This document shows, piece by piece, positions 7,022-17,868 of a stretch of 64,000 bases of DNA (position 1 is its first letter; each line of letters opens with the position of its first letter). The notes beneath the pieces were generated by a model. That model did not search any database, was not told the DNA's origin, and worked only from the letters and a program-made list of their open reading frames with translations. Both the position numbers and the translations under genes were made by a program. The stretch is from Amblyomma americanum (Eukaryota > Arthropoda > Arachnida > Ixodida > Ixodidae): positions 124,001 to 188,000 of the forward strand of contig NW_027526507.1 in the NCBI RefSeq assembly GCF_052857255.1, read 5' to 3'.

Positions 7022-9729
7022 ATGGTTTCTTTGAACGCTAGAAGCATAGCAAATAAAACAGACGCTTTGGAGACACTTCTGATTTCGTACGATCCCCATA
7101 TTTGCGTGATCACTGAGACTTGGCTGCACGACGATATAAATGATGATGAAATCGTACCACCGGGGTATCACCTGTATCGGCGTGATAGAGGCGCGCGTGG
7201 TGGCGGTGTAGCAGTTGTTACGAAGGAATATGTTGATGTTACTGTCTGTGAACAAATTGCTGCGCACGAAAGTCTCTTGTTGAAACTTTGCCTTTTCGGA
7301 GTGAATTTTTTTCTGTGTGCGGTATATCGTGCTCCGGACGCTGATGACTTTTTTTTGGACCATTTATACGACCACCTCCAAGGGTTTGGCGGAAGGAATG
7401 TTGTCATCACGGGGAATTTTAACCTACCATCGATTCACTGGAGCTCCTTGAATTATGGAATTTCTAGATCAGCAGATGCAGTGCTAGATATGATGTTTTA
7501 TTTGAACTTAGAACAGCGTGTTCGTGAATTCACTCGTGGCACTGCGATTCTCGATCTTTTATTCACCACTGAGTTCTTTCATAGTTCTGAGGTTTCAGTA
7601 GAAGAAGGAATTTCTGACCACAAGTTGGTATTTTTGAGGTGGCTATCGCAAAACCACACTAGGCAGAAAAAAATACAAAGAGTAGTAAAAGATTTTTCCA
7701 GGGCTGATGATGTTACAATCATTGACTACTTGGATATCCAGTTTGACAACGTGGTCAATAATGTTGAAATTTCCTGGAAAAAGTTTTGCGGCGCCATCAA
7801 ATTTTGGGTTAATAACTATGTACCCTCAAGGAATCTTCGTAGCCGACGCTTCACTCCCTGGATTACCCGTGACATTATCCATACCAAACGTAAGATGAAG
7901 CGACTAAGGAGGCACCACAACACGACAACTACACGCTTCCATGAACTAAGGCAAGAGTTATTGGCAAAGGTTAGGGAATCTAGAAGTAATTACTTTGGTC
8001 ATCGTCTTACTGCCTTCATAAAGAGCGATGCCAGAAAATTCTGGCGTCACCTAAATGGAAGCAAAAAGGAAATTAAGAAAATTAAAATCGGAGATGCAAC
8101 AATATCTGATCCCCCTGAAATCGCCGAACATTTCAACGGTTACTTCCAGAGTGTATTCACTGCCGCAGAAGAATTCAGGGTTCACAGTACACACTCAGCA
8201 GGCGCGGATGATCTCGTGGTTTCTAGGGAAGGGGTCACAGCTATGCTTTTAAAACTCGATGCTAAAAAACCTTCTGGTCCTGACGATATACCGAATTCTT
8301 TTCTGCGACGGTACGCGGAACAACTATCTCCATTCTTAACAGAGATCTTCAACTTATCACTTGCCACAGGGGAAATACCACATGACTGGAGGAAAGCACG
8401 TGTGGTTCCCATTTACAAAAATGGTGATCGTTTATCTGTGTCAAATTACCGCCCCATTTCAATCACGAGTACGTGCTGTAAGCTCTTTGAACACGTCATT
8501 GCCACCTACATCAGAGATTTCCTAGAAAGCCGCAACTTTCTATCACAGTATCAGCACGGTTTTAGGAAGCACATGTGAACTGTTACCCAACTTGTTTGTA
8601 CTGTTCATGATTTCGCACAAGCTCTTGACATGAATGGCCAGCTGGATGCGCTGTTTTTAGACTTTTCGAAGGCCTTCGATAAAGTGCCGCATGGAAAGTT
8701 GCTGTACAAATTGGAATGCACTGTCTTCCTTCCTGCGTTTTGCAGTGGATAAGGGCGTACCTTAGAGATAGGCAGCAGTTCGTTGAAATTATGAATTTCT
8801 CGTCAAAAACACTTTCTGTGACTTCTGGTGTCCCCCAAGGCAGCGTCTTGGGGCCGCTATTGTTTTTGATATACATCAGTGATTTGTCTGATGTCGTTCA
8901 TGGTGGCGTTGCTATCCGATTGTTCGCGGATGATTGTGTGCTTTTTAAGAACATCACAGCACCAAATGACCATACAATATTACAAGCAAACCTAGAGGCT
9001 ATTCATGAGTGGTGCATTCGATGGGGAATGCAACTAAATGCACAAAACACAGTTCTGTTGCGAGTTACAAGGAAGAAAAATATCAGCACCTATTCTTACT
9101 TGCTTAACAACAATATTATAACAGAAGTAGACACGCATAAATATCTTGGTGTGACGCTAACAAATAAACTAACTTGGTCTCCGCACATATCCGCCATTTG
9201 TTCTTCCGCTATTAGTAAGCTGTGGTCCCTAAAGAGGAAACTTAAAGGTGCACCTGTCGAAGTTAAGCTATTAGCTTATAATGCCAGCATTAGAGCCAAG
9301 CTCGAATATGCCTCCATTGTATGGGATCGGCACAATAAGAAGGACATATTGCAGCTCGAGCGAGTCCAAAGAAAGGCTGTCCGGTTTATTTTTAGCAAAT
9401 ATAAAAGGCACGATTCTCCTTCCTTATTGATGCGGCAACATAGTATAGGAACATTGGAATCCCGTCGAAAAATTAGTCGGCTCGCTTTTTTGCATAACTG
9501 CGTCTCAGGTACGCTGAGGTTAAACATGCCAGACTGTGTTAAGCCACATTGCACCAGGAAAACTCGACACACACACCCTCACTCCTTGGCCCCAATTTTT
9601 GCACGAACCAATACCTATAAGCATAGTTTTTTTCCCAGGACTACCAGTGAATGGAATTCCCTGCCTTCGCACACTTTCGCAGCCTGTGACTTTGTTAAAG
9701 AACTGGGGCGTCAATTTTTGCGCTGTTAA
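7022..9729 (+). pseudogene. ORF2 endonuclease-reverse transcriptase, nonsense plus frameshift (copy 2)
   Basis: ORF2 starts at ATG 7022 and ends at TAA 9727-9729. TGA at 8576-8578 replaces TCA (Ser, codon 519) and a 1-nt deletion near 8723 (ACTGTCTTCC for ACTGGTCTTCC) shifts the frame before RT motif A's downstream part is finished. The endonuclease is complete in frame, with GNFN (Asn at 7415-7417). RT motifs GVPQGSVLG, FADD and YLGVTL all lie after the frameshift. The TAT at 6995-6997 joins ORF1 and ORF2 into one frame in this copy only, so the continuous reading frame here covers the leader, ORF1, endonuclease and the first part of RT. Confidence 0.92.
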
Positions 9730-9880
9730 TTGTAGTTCGCTCGTTATGAATTTTTTGTGTGAAATTTGTTTCTGAACAGCTGTATGCTTGTTATATGTGT
9801 ACTCATGTTTTTGCCGCGGATGCCCCTCCTGCCTGGGCCATGTATATGTATGGTCTGCAGTATCTGAAAATAAATAAAAA
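9730..9880 (+). promoter_or_regulatory. LINE 3' UTR with stem-loop and AATAAA tail (copy 2)
   Basis: Same arrangement as copy 1: hairpin arms GGCCAT and ATGGTC at 9836-9855, then GAAAATAAATAAAAA up to the TAAATC boundary. Only the A-rich tail separates the hairpin region from the satellite, so the 3' end was reverse transcribed from the true end of the RNA. Confidence 0.55.
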
Positions 9881-12800
9881 TAAATCTCGCTGGTTTCGAT
9901 CTAAAACGATGTATCCCGTTGTTTTGAGCCGGAATACAAGTTTTCCTCCAGTTCTGAGAGAATAAGTTTACAGGTCTCGTCTTTTCTTCGACGACTTGTA
10001 AAATCGATGTTCGTGAATCTCGCTAGTTTCAATCTAAAACGATGTATCCCGGTGTTCTGAGCCGGAATACAAGTTTTCGCGCAGTTCTGAGATAAAACGT
10101 TTACAGCTTTCTCTCGTCTACTCTTCGACGACATGTAAAATCGATGTTCGTGAATCGCGCTAGTTTCAATCTAAAACGATGTATCCCGGTGTTTTGAGCC
10201 GGAATACAAGTTTTCGCGCCGTTCTGAGAGGAAAAGTTTACACCTTTCTCTCGTCTACTCTTCGACGACTAGTAAAATCGATGCTCTTGAATTTTGCTAG
10301 TTTTGATCTAAAACGATGTATCCCGTTATTTTGAGCCGGAATACAAGTTTTCGCGCAGTTCTGAGAGAAAAAGTTTACACCTTTCTCTCGTCTACTCTTC
10401 GACGACGTGTAAAATCGATGCTCGTGAATTTGCTAGTTTCGATCTAAGACGATGTATCTCGTTGTTTTGAGCCGGAATACAAGTTTTCGCGCAGTTCTGA
10501 GAGAAAAAGCTTACAGCTCTCTCTCGTCTACTCTTCGACGAGTTGTAAAATCGAAGTGCGTAAATCTCGCTAGTTTCGATCTAAAACGATGTATCCCGTT
10601 GTTTTGAGCCGGAATACAAGTTTTCCTCCAGTTCTGACAAAAAAAGTTTACAGGTCTCGTCTACTCTTCGACGACTTGTAAAATCGATGTTCGTGAATCT
10701 CGCTAGTTTCGATCTAAAACGATGTATCCCGTTGTTTCGAGCTGGAATACAAGTTATCCCGCAGTTCTGAGATAAAACGTTTACAGCTTTCTCTCGTCTA
10801 CTTTTCGACGACATGTAAAATCGATGTTCGTGAATCGCGATAGTTTCAATCTAAAACGATGTATCCCGGTGTTTTGGGCCGGAATACAAGTTTTCGCGCC
10901 GTTCTGAGAGAAAAAGTTTACACCTTTCTCTCGTCTACTCTTCAACGACTTGTAAACTCGATGCTCGTGAATTTTGCTAGTTTCGATCTAAAACGATGTA
11001 TCCCGTTGTTTTGAGCCGGAATACAAGTTTTCGCGCAGTTCTGAGAGAAAAAGTTTATACCTTTCTCTCGTCTACTCTTCGACGACTTGTAAAATCGATG
11101 CTCGTGAATTTTGCTAGTTTCGATCTAAAACGATGTATCCCGTTGTTTTGAGCCGGAATACAAGTTTTCGTGCAGTTCTAAGAGAAAACATTTACACCTT
11201 TCTCTCGTCTACTCTTCGACGACTAGTAAAATTGATGCTCATGAATTTTGCAAGTTTCAATCTAAAACGATGTATCTCGTTGTTTTGAGCCGGAATACAA
11301 GTTTTCGCGCAGTTCTGAGAGAAAAAGCTTACAGCTCTCTCTCGTCTACTCTTCGACGAGTTGTAAAATCGAAGTGCGTAAATCTCGCTGGTTTCGATCT
11401 AAAACGATGTATCCCGTTGTTTTGAGCCGGAATACAAGTTTTCCTCCAGTTCTGAGAGAAAAAGTTTACAGGTCTCGTCTTTTCTTCGACGACTTGTAAA
11501 ATCGATGTTCGTGAATCCCGCTAGTTTCAATCTAAAACGATGTATCCCGGTGTTTTGAGCCGGAATAGAAGTTTTCGCGCAGTTCTGAGATAAAACGTTT
11601 ACAGCTTTCTCTCGTCTACTCTTCGACGACATGTAAAATCGATGTTCGTGAATCGCGCTAGTTTCAATCTAAAACGATGTATCCCGGTGTTTTGAGCCGG
11701 AATACAAGTTTTCGCGCCGTTCTGAGAGAAAAAGTTTGCACCTTTCTCTCGTCTACTCTTCGACGACTAGTAAAATCGATGCTCGTGAATTTTGCTAGTT
11801 TTGATCTAAAACGATGTATCCCGTTATTTTGAGTCGGAATACAAGTTTTCGCGCAGTTCTGAGAGAAAAAGTTTACACCTTTCTCTCGTCTACTCTTCGA
11901 CGACGTGTAAAATCGATGCTCGTGAATTTGCTAGTTTCGATCTAAGACGATGTATCTCGTTGTTTTGAGCCGGAATACAAGTTTTCGCGCCGTTCTGAGA
12001 GAAAAAGCTTACATCTCTCTCTCGTCTACTCTTCGACGAGTTGTAAAATCGAAGTGCGTAAATCTCGCTAGTTTCGATCTAAAACGATGTATCCCGTTGT
12101 TTTGAGCCGGAATACAAGTTTTCCTCCAGTTCTGACAGAAAAAGTTTACAGGTCTCGTCTACTCTTCGACGACTTGTAAAATCGATGTTCGTGAATCTCG
12201 CTAGTTTCGATCTAAAACGATGTATCTCGTTGTTTTGAGCCGGAATACAAGTTTTCGCGCAGTTCTGAGATAAAACGTTTACAGCTTTCTCTCGTCTACT
12301 CTTCGACGACATGTAAAATCGATGTTCGTGAATCGCGCTAGTTTCAATCTAAAACGATGTATCCCGGTGTTTTGAGCCGGAATACAAGTTTTCGCGCCGT
12401 TCTGAGAGAAAAAGTTTACACCTTTCTCTCGTCTACTCTTCGACGACTAGTAAAATCGATGCTCGTGAATTTTGCTAGTTTTGATCTAAAACGATGTGTC
12501 CCGTTATTTTGAGCCGGAATACAAGTTTTCGCGCAGTTCTGAGAGAAAACGTTTACACCTTTCTCTCGTCTACTCTTCGACGACGTGTAAAATCGATGCT
12601 CGTGAATTTGCTAGTTTCGATCTAAGACGATGTATCTCGTTGTTTTGAGCCGGAATGCAAGTTTTCGCGCAGTTCTGAGAGAAAAAGCTTACAGCTCTCT
12701 CTCGTCTACTCTTCGACGAGTTGTAAAATCGAAGTGCGTAAATCTCGCTAGTTTCGATCTAAAACGATGTATCCCGTTGTTTCGAGATGGAATACAAGTT

Positions 12801-15800
12801 ATCCCGCAGTTATGAGATAAAACGTTTACAGCTTTCTCTCGTCTACTCTTCGACGACATGTAAAATCGATGTTCGTGAATCGCGATAGTTTCAATCTAAA
12901 ACGATGTATCCCGGTGTTTTGAGCCGGAATACAAGTTTTCGCGTCGTTCTGAGAGAAAAAGTTTACACCTTTCTCTCGTCTACTCTTCAACGACTTGTAA
13001 ACTCGATGCTCGTGAATTTTGCTAGTTTCGATCTAAAACGATGTATCCCGTTGTTTTGAGCCGGAATACAAGTTTTCGCGCAGTTCTGAGAGAAAAAGTT
13101 TACACCTTTCTCTCGTCTACTCTTCAACGACTTGTAAACTCGATGCTCGTGAATTTTGCTAGTTTCGATCTAAAACGATGTATCCCGTTGTTTTGAGCCG
13201 GAATACAAGTTTTCGTGCATTTCTAAGAGAAAACGTTTACACCTTTCTCTCGTCTACTCTTCGACGACTAGTAAAATTGATGCTCGTGAATTTTGCTAGT
13301 TTCGATCTAAAACGATGTATCTCGTTGTTTTGAGCCGGAATACAAGTTTTCGCGCAGTTCTGAGAGAAAAAGCTCACAGCTCTCTCTCGTCTACTCTTCG
13401 ACGAGTTGTAAAATCGAAGTGCGTAAATCTCGCTGGTTTCGATCTAAAACGATGTATCCCGTTGTTTTGAGCCGGAATACAAGTTTTCCTCCAGTTCTGA
13501 GAGAAGAAGTTTACAGGTCTCGTCTTTTCTTCGACGACTTGTAAAATCGATGTTCGTGAATCTCGCTAGTTTCAATCTAAAACGATGTATCCCGGTGTTT
13601 GAGCCGGAATACAAGTTTTCGCGCAGTTCTGAGCGAAAACATTTACAGCTCTCTCTGGTCTACTCTTCGACGACTTGTAAAATCGATGTTCGTGAATCTC
13701 GCTAGTTTCAATCTAAAACAATGTATCCCGGTGTTTTGAGCCGGAATACAAGTTTTCGCGCAGTTCTGAGAGAAAAAGTTTACACCTTTCTCTCGTCTAC
13801 TCTTCAACGACTTGTAAACTCGATGCTCGTGAATTTTGCTAGTTTCGATCTAAAACGATGGCTCCCGTTGTTTTGAGCCGGAATACAAGTTTTCGTGCAG
13901 TTCTAAGAGAAAACGTTTATACCTTTCTCTCGTCTACTCTTCGACGACTAGTAAAATCGATTCTCGTGAATTTTGCTAGTTTTGATCTAAAACGATGTAT
14001 CCCGTTATTTTGAGCCGGAATACAAGTTTCCGCGCAGTTCTGAGAGAAAACGTTTACACCTTTCTCTCGTCTACTCTTCGACGACTTGTAAAATCGATGC
14101 TCGTGAATTTGCTAGTTTCGATCTAAGACGATGTATCTCGTTGTTGTGAGCCGGAATACAAGTTTTCGCGCAGTTCTGAGAGAAAAAGCTTACAGCTCTC
14201 GCTCGTCTACCCTTCGACGAGTTGTAAAATCGAAGTGCGTAAATCTCGCTAGTTTCGATCTAAAACGATGTATCCCGTTGTTTTGAGCCGGAATACAAGT
14301 TTTCCTCCAGTTCTGAGAGAAAAAGTTTACAGGTCTCGTCTACTCTTCGACGACTTGTAAAATCGATGTTCGTGAATCTCGCTAGTTTCGATCTAAAACG
14401 ATGTATCCCGTTGTTTTGAGCTGGAATACAAGTTATCCCGCAGTTCTGAGCGAAAAAGTTTACAGCTCTCTCTGGTCTACTCTTCGACGACTTGTAAAAT
14501 CGATGTTCGTGAATCTCGCTAGTTTCAATCTAAAACGATGTATCCCGGTGTTTTGAGCCGGAATACAAGTTTTCGCTCAGTTCTGAGAGAAAAAGTTTAT
14601 ACCTTTCTCTCGTCTACTCTTCGACGACTTGTAAAATTGATGCTCGTGAATTTTGCTAGTTTCGATCTAAAACGATGTATCCCGTTGTTTTGAGCCGGAA
14701 TACAAGTTTTCGTGCAGTTCTAAGAGAAAAAGTTTCCACCTTTCTCTCGTCTACTCTTCGACGTCTAGTAAAATTGATGCTCGTGAATTTTGCTAGTTTC
14801 GATCTAAAACGATGTATCTCGTTGTTTTGAGCCGGAATACAAGTTTTCGCGCAGTTCTGAGAGAAAAAGCTTACAGCTCTCTCTCGTCTACTCTTCGACG
14901 AGTTGTAAAATCGAAGTGCGTAAATCTCGCTGGTTTCGATCTAAAACGATGTATCCCGTTGTTTTGAGCCGGAATACACGTTTTCCTCCAGTTCTGAGAG
15001 AATAAGTTTACAGGTCTCGTCTTTTCTTCGACGACTTGTAAAATCGATGTTCGTGAATCTCGCTAGTTTCGATCTAAAACGATGTATCCCGTTGTTTTGA
15101 GCTGGAATACAAGTTATCCCGCAGTTCTGAGCGAAAACGTTTACAGCTCTCTCTGGTCTACTCTTCGACGACTTGTAAAATCGATGTTCGTGAATCTCGC
15201 TAGTTTCAATCTAAAACGATGTATCCCGTTATTTTGAGCCGGAATACAAGTTTTCGCGCAGTTCTGAGAGAAAACGTTTACACCTTTCTCTCGTCTATTC
15301 TTCGACGACTTGTAAAATCGATGCTCGTGAATTTGCTAGTTTCGATCTAAGACGATGTATCTCGTTGTTTTGAGCCGGAATACAAGTTTTCGCGCAGTTC
15401 TGAGAGAAAAAGCTTACAGCTCTCTCTCGTCTACTCTTCGACGAGTGGTAAAATCGAAGTGCGTAAATCTCGCTGGTTTCGATCTAAAACGATGTATCCC
15501 GTTGTTTTGAGCCGGAATACAAGTTTTCCTCCAGTTCTGAGAGAAAAAGTTTACAGGTCTCGTCTACTCTTCGACGACTTGTAAAATCGATGTTCGTGAA
15601 TCTCACTAGTTTCGATCTAAAACGATGTATCCCGTTGTTTTGAGCTGGAATACAACTTTTCGCGCAGTTCTGAGAGAAAAAGTTTACAGCTCTCGTCTAC
15701 TCTTCGACGACTTGTAAAATCGATGTTCGTGAATCTCGCTAGTTTCGATTTAAAACGATGTATCCCGTTGTTTTCAGCCGGAATTCAAGTTTTCGTGCAA

Positions 15801-16420
15801 TTCTGAGAGAAAAAGTTTACACCGTTATCTCGTCTACTCTTCGACGACTAGTAAAATCGATGCTCGTGAATTTTGCTAGTTTCGATCTAAAACAATGTAT
15901 CCCGTTGTTTTGAGCCGGAATGCAAGTTTTCGCGCAGTTCTGAAAGAAAAAGTTTATACCTTTCTCTCGTCTACTCTTCGACGACTAGTAAAATCGATGT
16001 TCGTGAATCTCGCTTGTTTTGATCTTAAACGATGTATCCCGTTGTTTTGAGCCGGAATACAAGTTTTCGCGCAGTTCTGAGAGAAAAAGTTTACACCTTT
16101 CTCTCGTCTACTCTGCGACGACTTGTAAATTTGACGCTCGTGAGTTTTGCTACTTTCGATCTAAAACGATGTATCCCGTTGTTTTCAGCCGGAATACAAG
16201 TTTTCGTGCAGTTCTGAGAGAAAAAGTTTACACCTATCTCTCGTCTACTCTTCGACGACTTGTAAAATCGATGCTCGTGAATTTTGCTACTTTCGATCTA
16301 AAACGATGTATCTCGTTGTTTTGAGCCGGAATACAAGTTTTCGCGCAGTTCTGAGAGAAAAAGCTTACAGCTCTCTCTCGTCTACTCTTCGACGAGTTTT
16401 AAAATCGAAGTGCGTAAATC
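9881..16420. repeat. 136-bp satellite array between LINE copies 2 and 3 (about 48 units)
   Basis: Continuous satellite with the same a-b-c-d-e unit types. Examples of the 680-bp period are the pairs starting at 9901 and 10581, and 11399 and 12079. Elsewhere the order is broken by insertion or loss of units (818 bp between 10581 and 11399). Unoccupied equivalents of the LINE target, reading GTAAATCTCGCTGG, occur at 11379 and 14921; the one at 14921 is followed by the same GAGAATAAGTTTAC variant as the LINE 3' flank. The last units before 16420 closely resemble those before LINE copies 2 and 4. No gene is seen. Confidence 0.95.
14921..14926. other. Unoccupied paralogue of the LINE insertion site
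   Basis: The satellite reads GTAAATCTCGCTGG without interruption, then continues with the a-type unit carrying GAGAATAAGTTTACAGG, as found directly after LINE copies 1 to 4. It therefore shows what the target looked like before insertion and sets the duplicated bases as TAAATC. Confidence 0.7.
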
Positions 16421-16461
16421 GGAGTGGGCACGGCGAAGTGGCCAGGCGACGATCGCTAACT

Positions 16462-17844
16462 ATGCGGCTTGTTTTCATCGTACAGGCGCTGTTCCTGTCC
16501 GTCAGCGGAGCGCTATTACCGCCCCAGGCTTCTTCGTCGGCAGCAACTGACTTTATCGACAAGCATGCTGGGAAGCTTATCATCACCACGAGCGCTTCCA
16601 TTCGTGCGACCAATCAAGGCTTCGTCACGTCATCGGGTACAAGCTGTATAAAGGAAGCACCACACCCGACTTCAGTCAGTGGGTACGGCGAAGTGGCCAG
16701 GCGACGATCGCTAACTATGCGGCTTGTTTTCATCGTACAGGCGCTGTTCCTGTCCGTCAGCGGAGCGCTATCACCGCCCCAGGCTTCTTCGTCGGCAGCA
16801 ACTGACTTTATCGACAAGCATGCTGGGAAGCTTATCATCACCACGAGCGCTACCATTCGTGCGACCAATCAAGGCTTCGTCACGTCATCGGGTACAAGCT
16901 GTATAAAGGAAGCACCACACCCGACTTCAGTCAGTGGGCACGGCGAAGTGGCCAGGCGACGATCGCTAACTATGCGGCTTGTTTTCATCGTACAGGTCAG
17001 TTATAGCTTCTCAATCCGTAGTGATGATAGATTTTTGATTATTCTGCCGTGCCCTCACACCTGTTTAGAAATTGCATATGAGTGTTTTTGTTCTTGTAGA
17101 CTTGTTCTGTGTGGGGATGTTGAGGAAAACCCGGGACCATCTGTCGAGGAAATGCTTCAGACGCTAGTGAATGGCCAACAGGCCATCAGAACTGATATTG
17201 CTGACTTGATAACTCGCCTTGAAACCACAGAAAAGAGGGTTACGAGCATTGAGGTTAGGCTGGCTAGTCTGGAACAGAAATCCGAAATTATTCCTAACAC
17301 GACCAGCACCACTTCTGATGTCCAAATTATTATTGATAAAATGAAAGAAGCTCAACAGATAGAACACAAAAAGCTGGTCGACTTGGAAAATCGTAGCCGG
17401 AAGCCTAACCTTATTGTTTTTGGCGTTGAAGGCAGTTCAGATGAATCAGAATCGTCCTTGCGCAGTAAGGTTATGGAAGAAATATTCGAAGATAAGCTCA
17501 ATGTAAAGTGCATGTCCATTAGCCGCATTTACAGATTTGGGAAACTTTCACCCAAAAGACCGATTAGTGTGCGCTTTGAAGATTACAGAGAAAAAGAGGC
17601 TGTTCAACGTAATGCTCGAAAGCTAAAGGGATCAGGCATGTCGGTCAAAAATGACTACTGCACAGAGACGCTCCGAAAGCGGAAGCTTCTCTGGGAAAGC
17701 GCCAAGAGCGAAAAAGATGAAGGGAAGAAAGTGAACCTATTTTATGATAAACTTCGCGTTGACGACGTCTTCTATGTATGGGATGACAACACGATGTCCC
17801 GCCTGGCACTACCGAAGAAAGCAGTTGCCTTGCCTGATAGCTAG
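16462..17844 (+). CDS. ORF1 with 2A-like leader, coiled coil and RRM-like domain (copy 3)
   Basis: Open and apparently intact. Alternative starts are 16462, 16717 and 16972; from 16972 it is 290 residues. The leader ends in GDVEENPG/P at 17113-17139. Then come the coiled coil (LITRLETTEKRVTSIEV region), the RRM-like domain with NLIVFGVEG and PISVRFEDY, and the basic C-terminal domain. It reads FGKLSPKRP where copy 4 has FGKPSPKRP and copy 2 lacks one residue, and MSVKNDY where others have MSVQNDY. It ends at TAG 17842-17844; the next in-frame ATG, the ORF2 start, is 24 nt on. Confidence 0.87.
   Translation: MRLVFIVQALFLSVSGALLPPQASSSAATDFIDKHAGKLIITTSASIRATNQGFVTSSGTSCIKEAPHPTSVSGYGEVARRRSLTMRLVFIVQALFLSVSGALSPPQASSSAATDFIDKHAGKLIITTSATIRATNQGFVTSSGTSCIKEAPHPTSVSGHGEVARRRSLTMRLVFIVQVSYSFSIRSDDRFLIILPCPHTCLEIAYECFCSCRLVLCGDVEENPGPSVEEMLQTLVNGQQAIRTDIADLITRLETTEKRVTSIEVRLASLEQKSEIIPNTTSTTSDVQIIIDKMKEAQQIEHKKLVDLENRSRKPNLIVFGVEGSSDESESSLRSKVMEEIFEDKLNVKCMSISRIYRFGKLSPKRPISVRFEDYREKEAVQRNARKLKGSGMSVKNDYCTETLRKRKLLWESAKSEKDEGKKVNLFYDKLRVDDVFYVWDDNTMSRLALPKKAVALPDS
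16610..16680 (+). promoter_or_regulatory. Predicted core promoter in 5' monomer 1, copy 3
   Basis: CCAAT 16610-16614, TCACGTCA, TATAAA 16647-16652 and TCAGT with the likely start at A16678, 31 bp from the first T of TATAAA. Identical motif set to copy 2. Confidence 0.62.
16865..16935 (+). promoter_or_regulatory. Predicted core promoter in 5' monomer 2, copy 3
   Basis: Same motif set 255 bp further on; TATAAA 16902-16907 and likely start at A16933, which would put ATG 16972 39 nt into the mRNA. Confidence 0.6.
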
Positions 17845-17868
17845 CAAACAAAGTTGAGTGAGTTGCGC

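Larger units (their letters stand above)
5577..9880 (+). mobile_element. Non-LTR retrotransposon (CR1/L2/Jockey group), copy 2, full length
   Basis: This is a complete 4.3-kb LINE bounded by satellite on both sides. In order it holds two 255-bp 5' monomers and a partial third (5579-6151), ORF1 with a 2A-like motif (6128-6994), ORF2 (7022-9729, broken), and a 3' UTR with hairpin and AATAAA tail. The first two bases, GG (5577-5578), are not in the internal monomers and may be cap-derived or untemplated. The flank TAAATC is duplicated. Copy 2 alone has TAT rather than TAG between ORF1 and ORF2, and a 3-bp deletion in ORF1 (FGKPPKRP, against FGKPSPKRP or FGKLSPKRP). Confidence 0.95.
16423..16995 (+). 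repeat. Tandem 255-bp 5' monomers of LINE copy 3
   Basis: Monomers 16423-16677 and 16678-16932 and partial third 16933-16995. Number and truncation point are identical to copies 2 and 4, as expected if one insertion was later duplicated. One private change, ACC to TCC, is visible near 16597. Confidence 0.88.
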
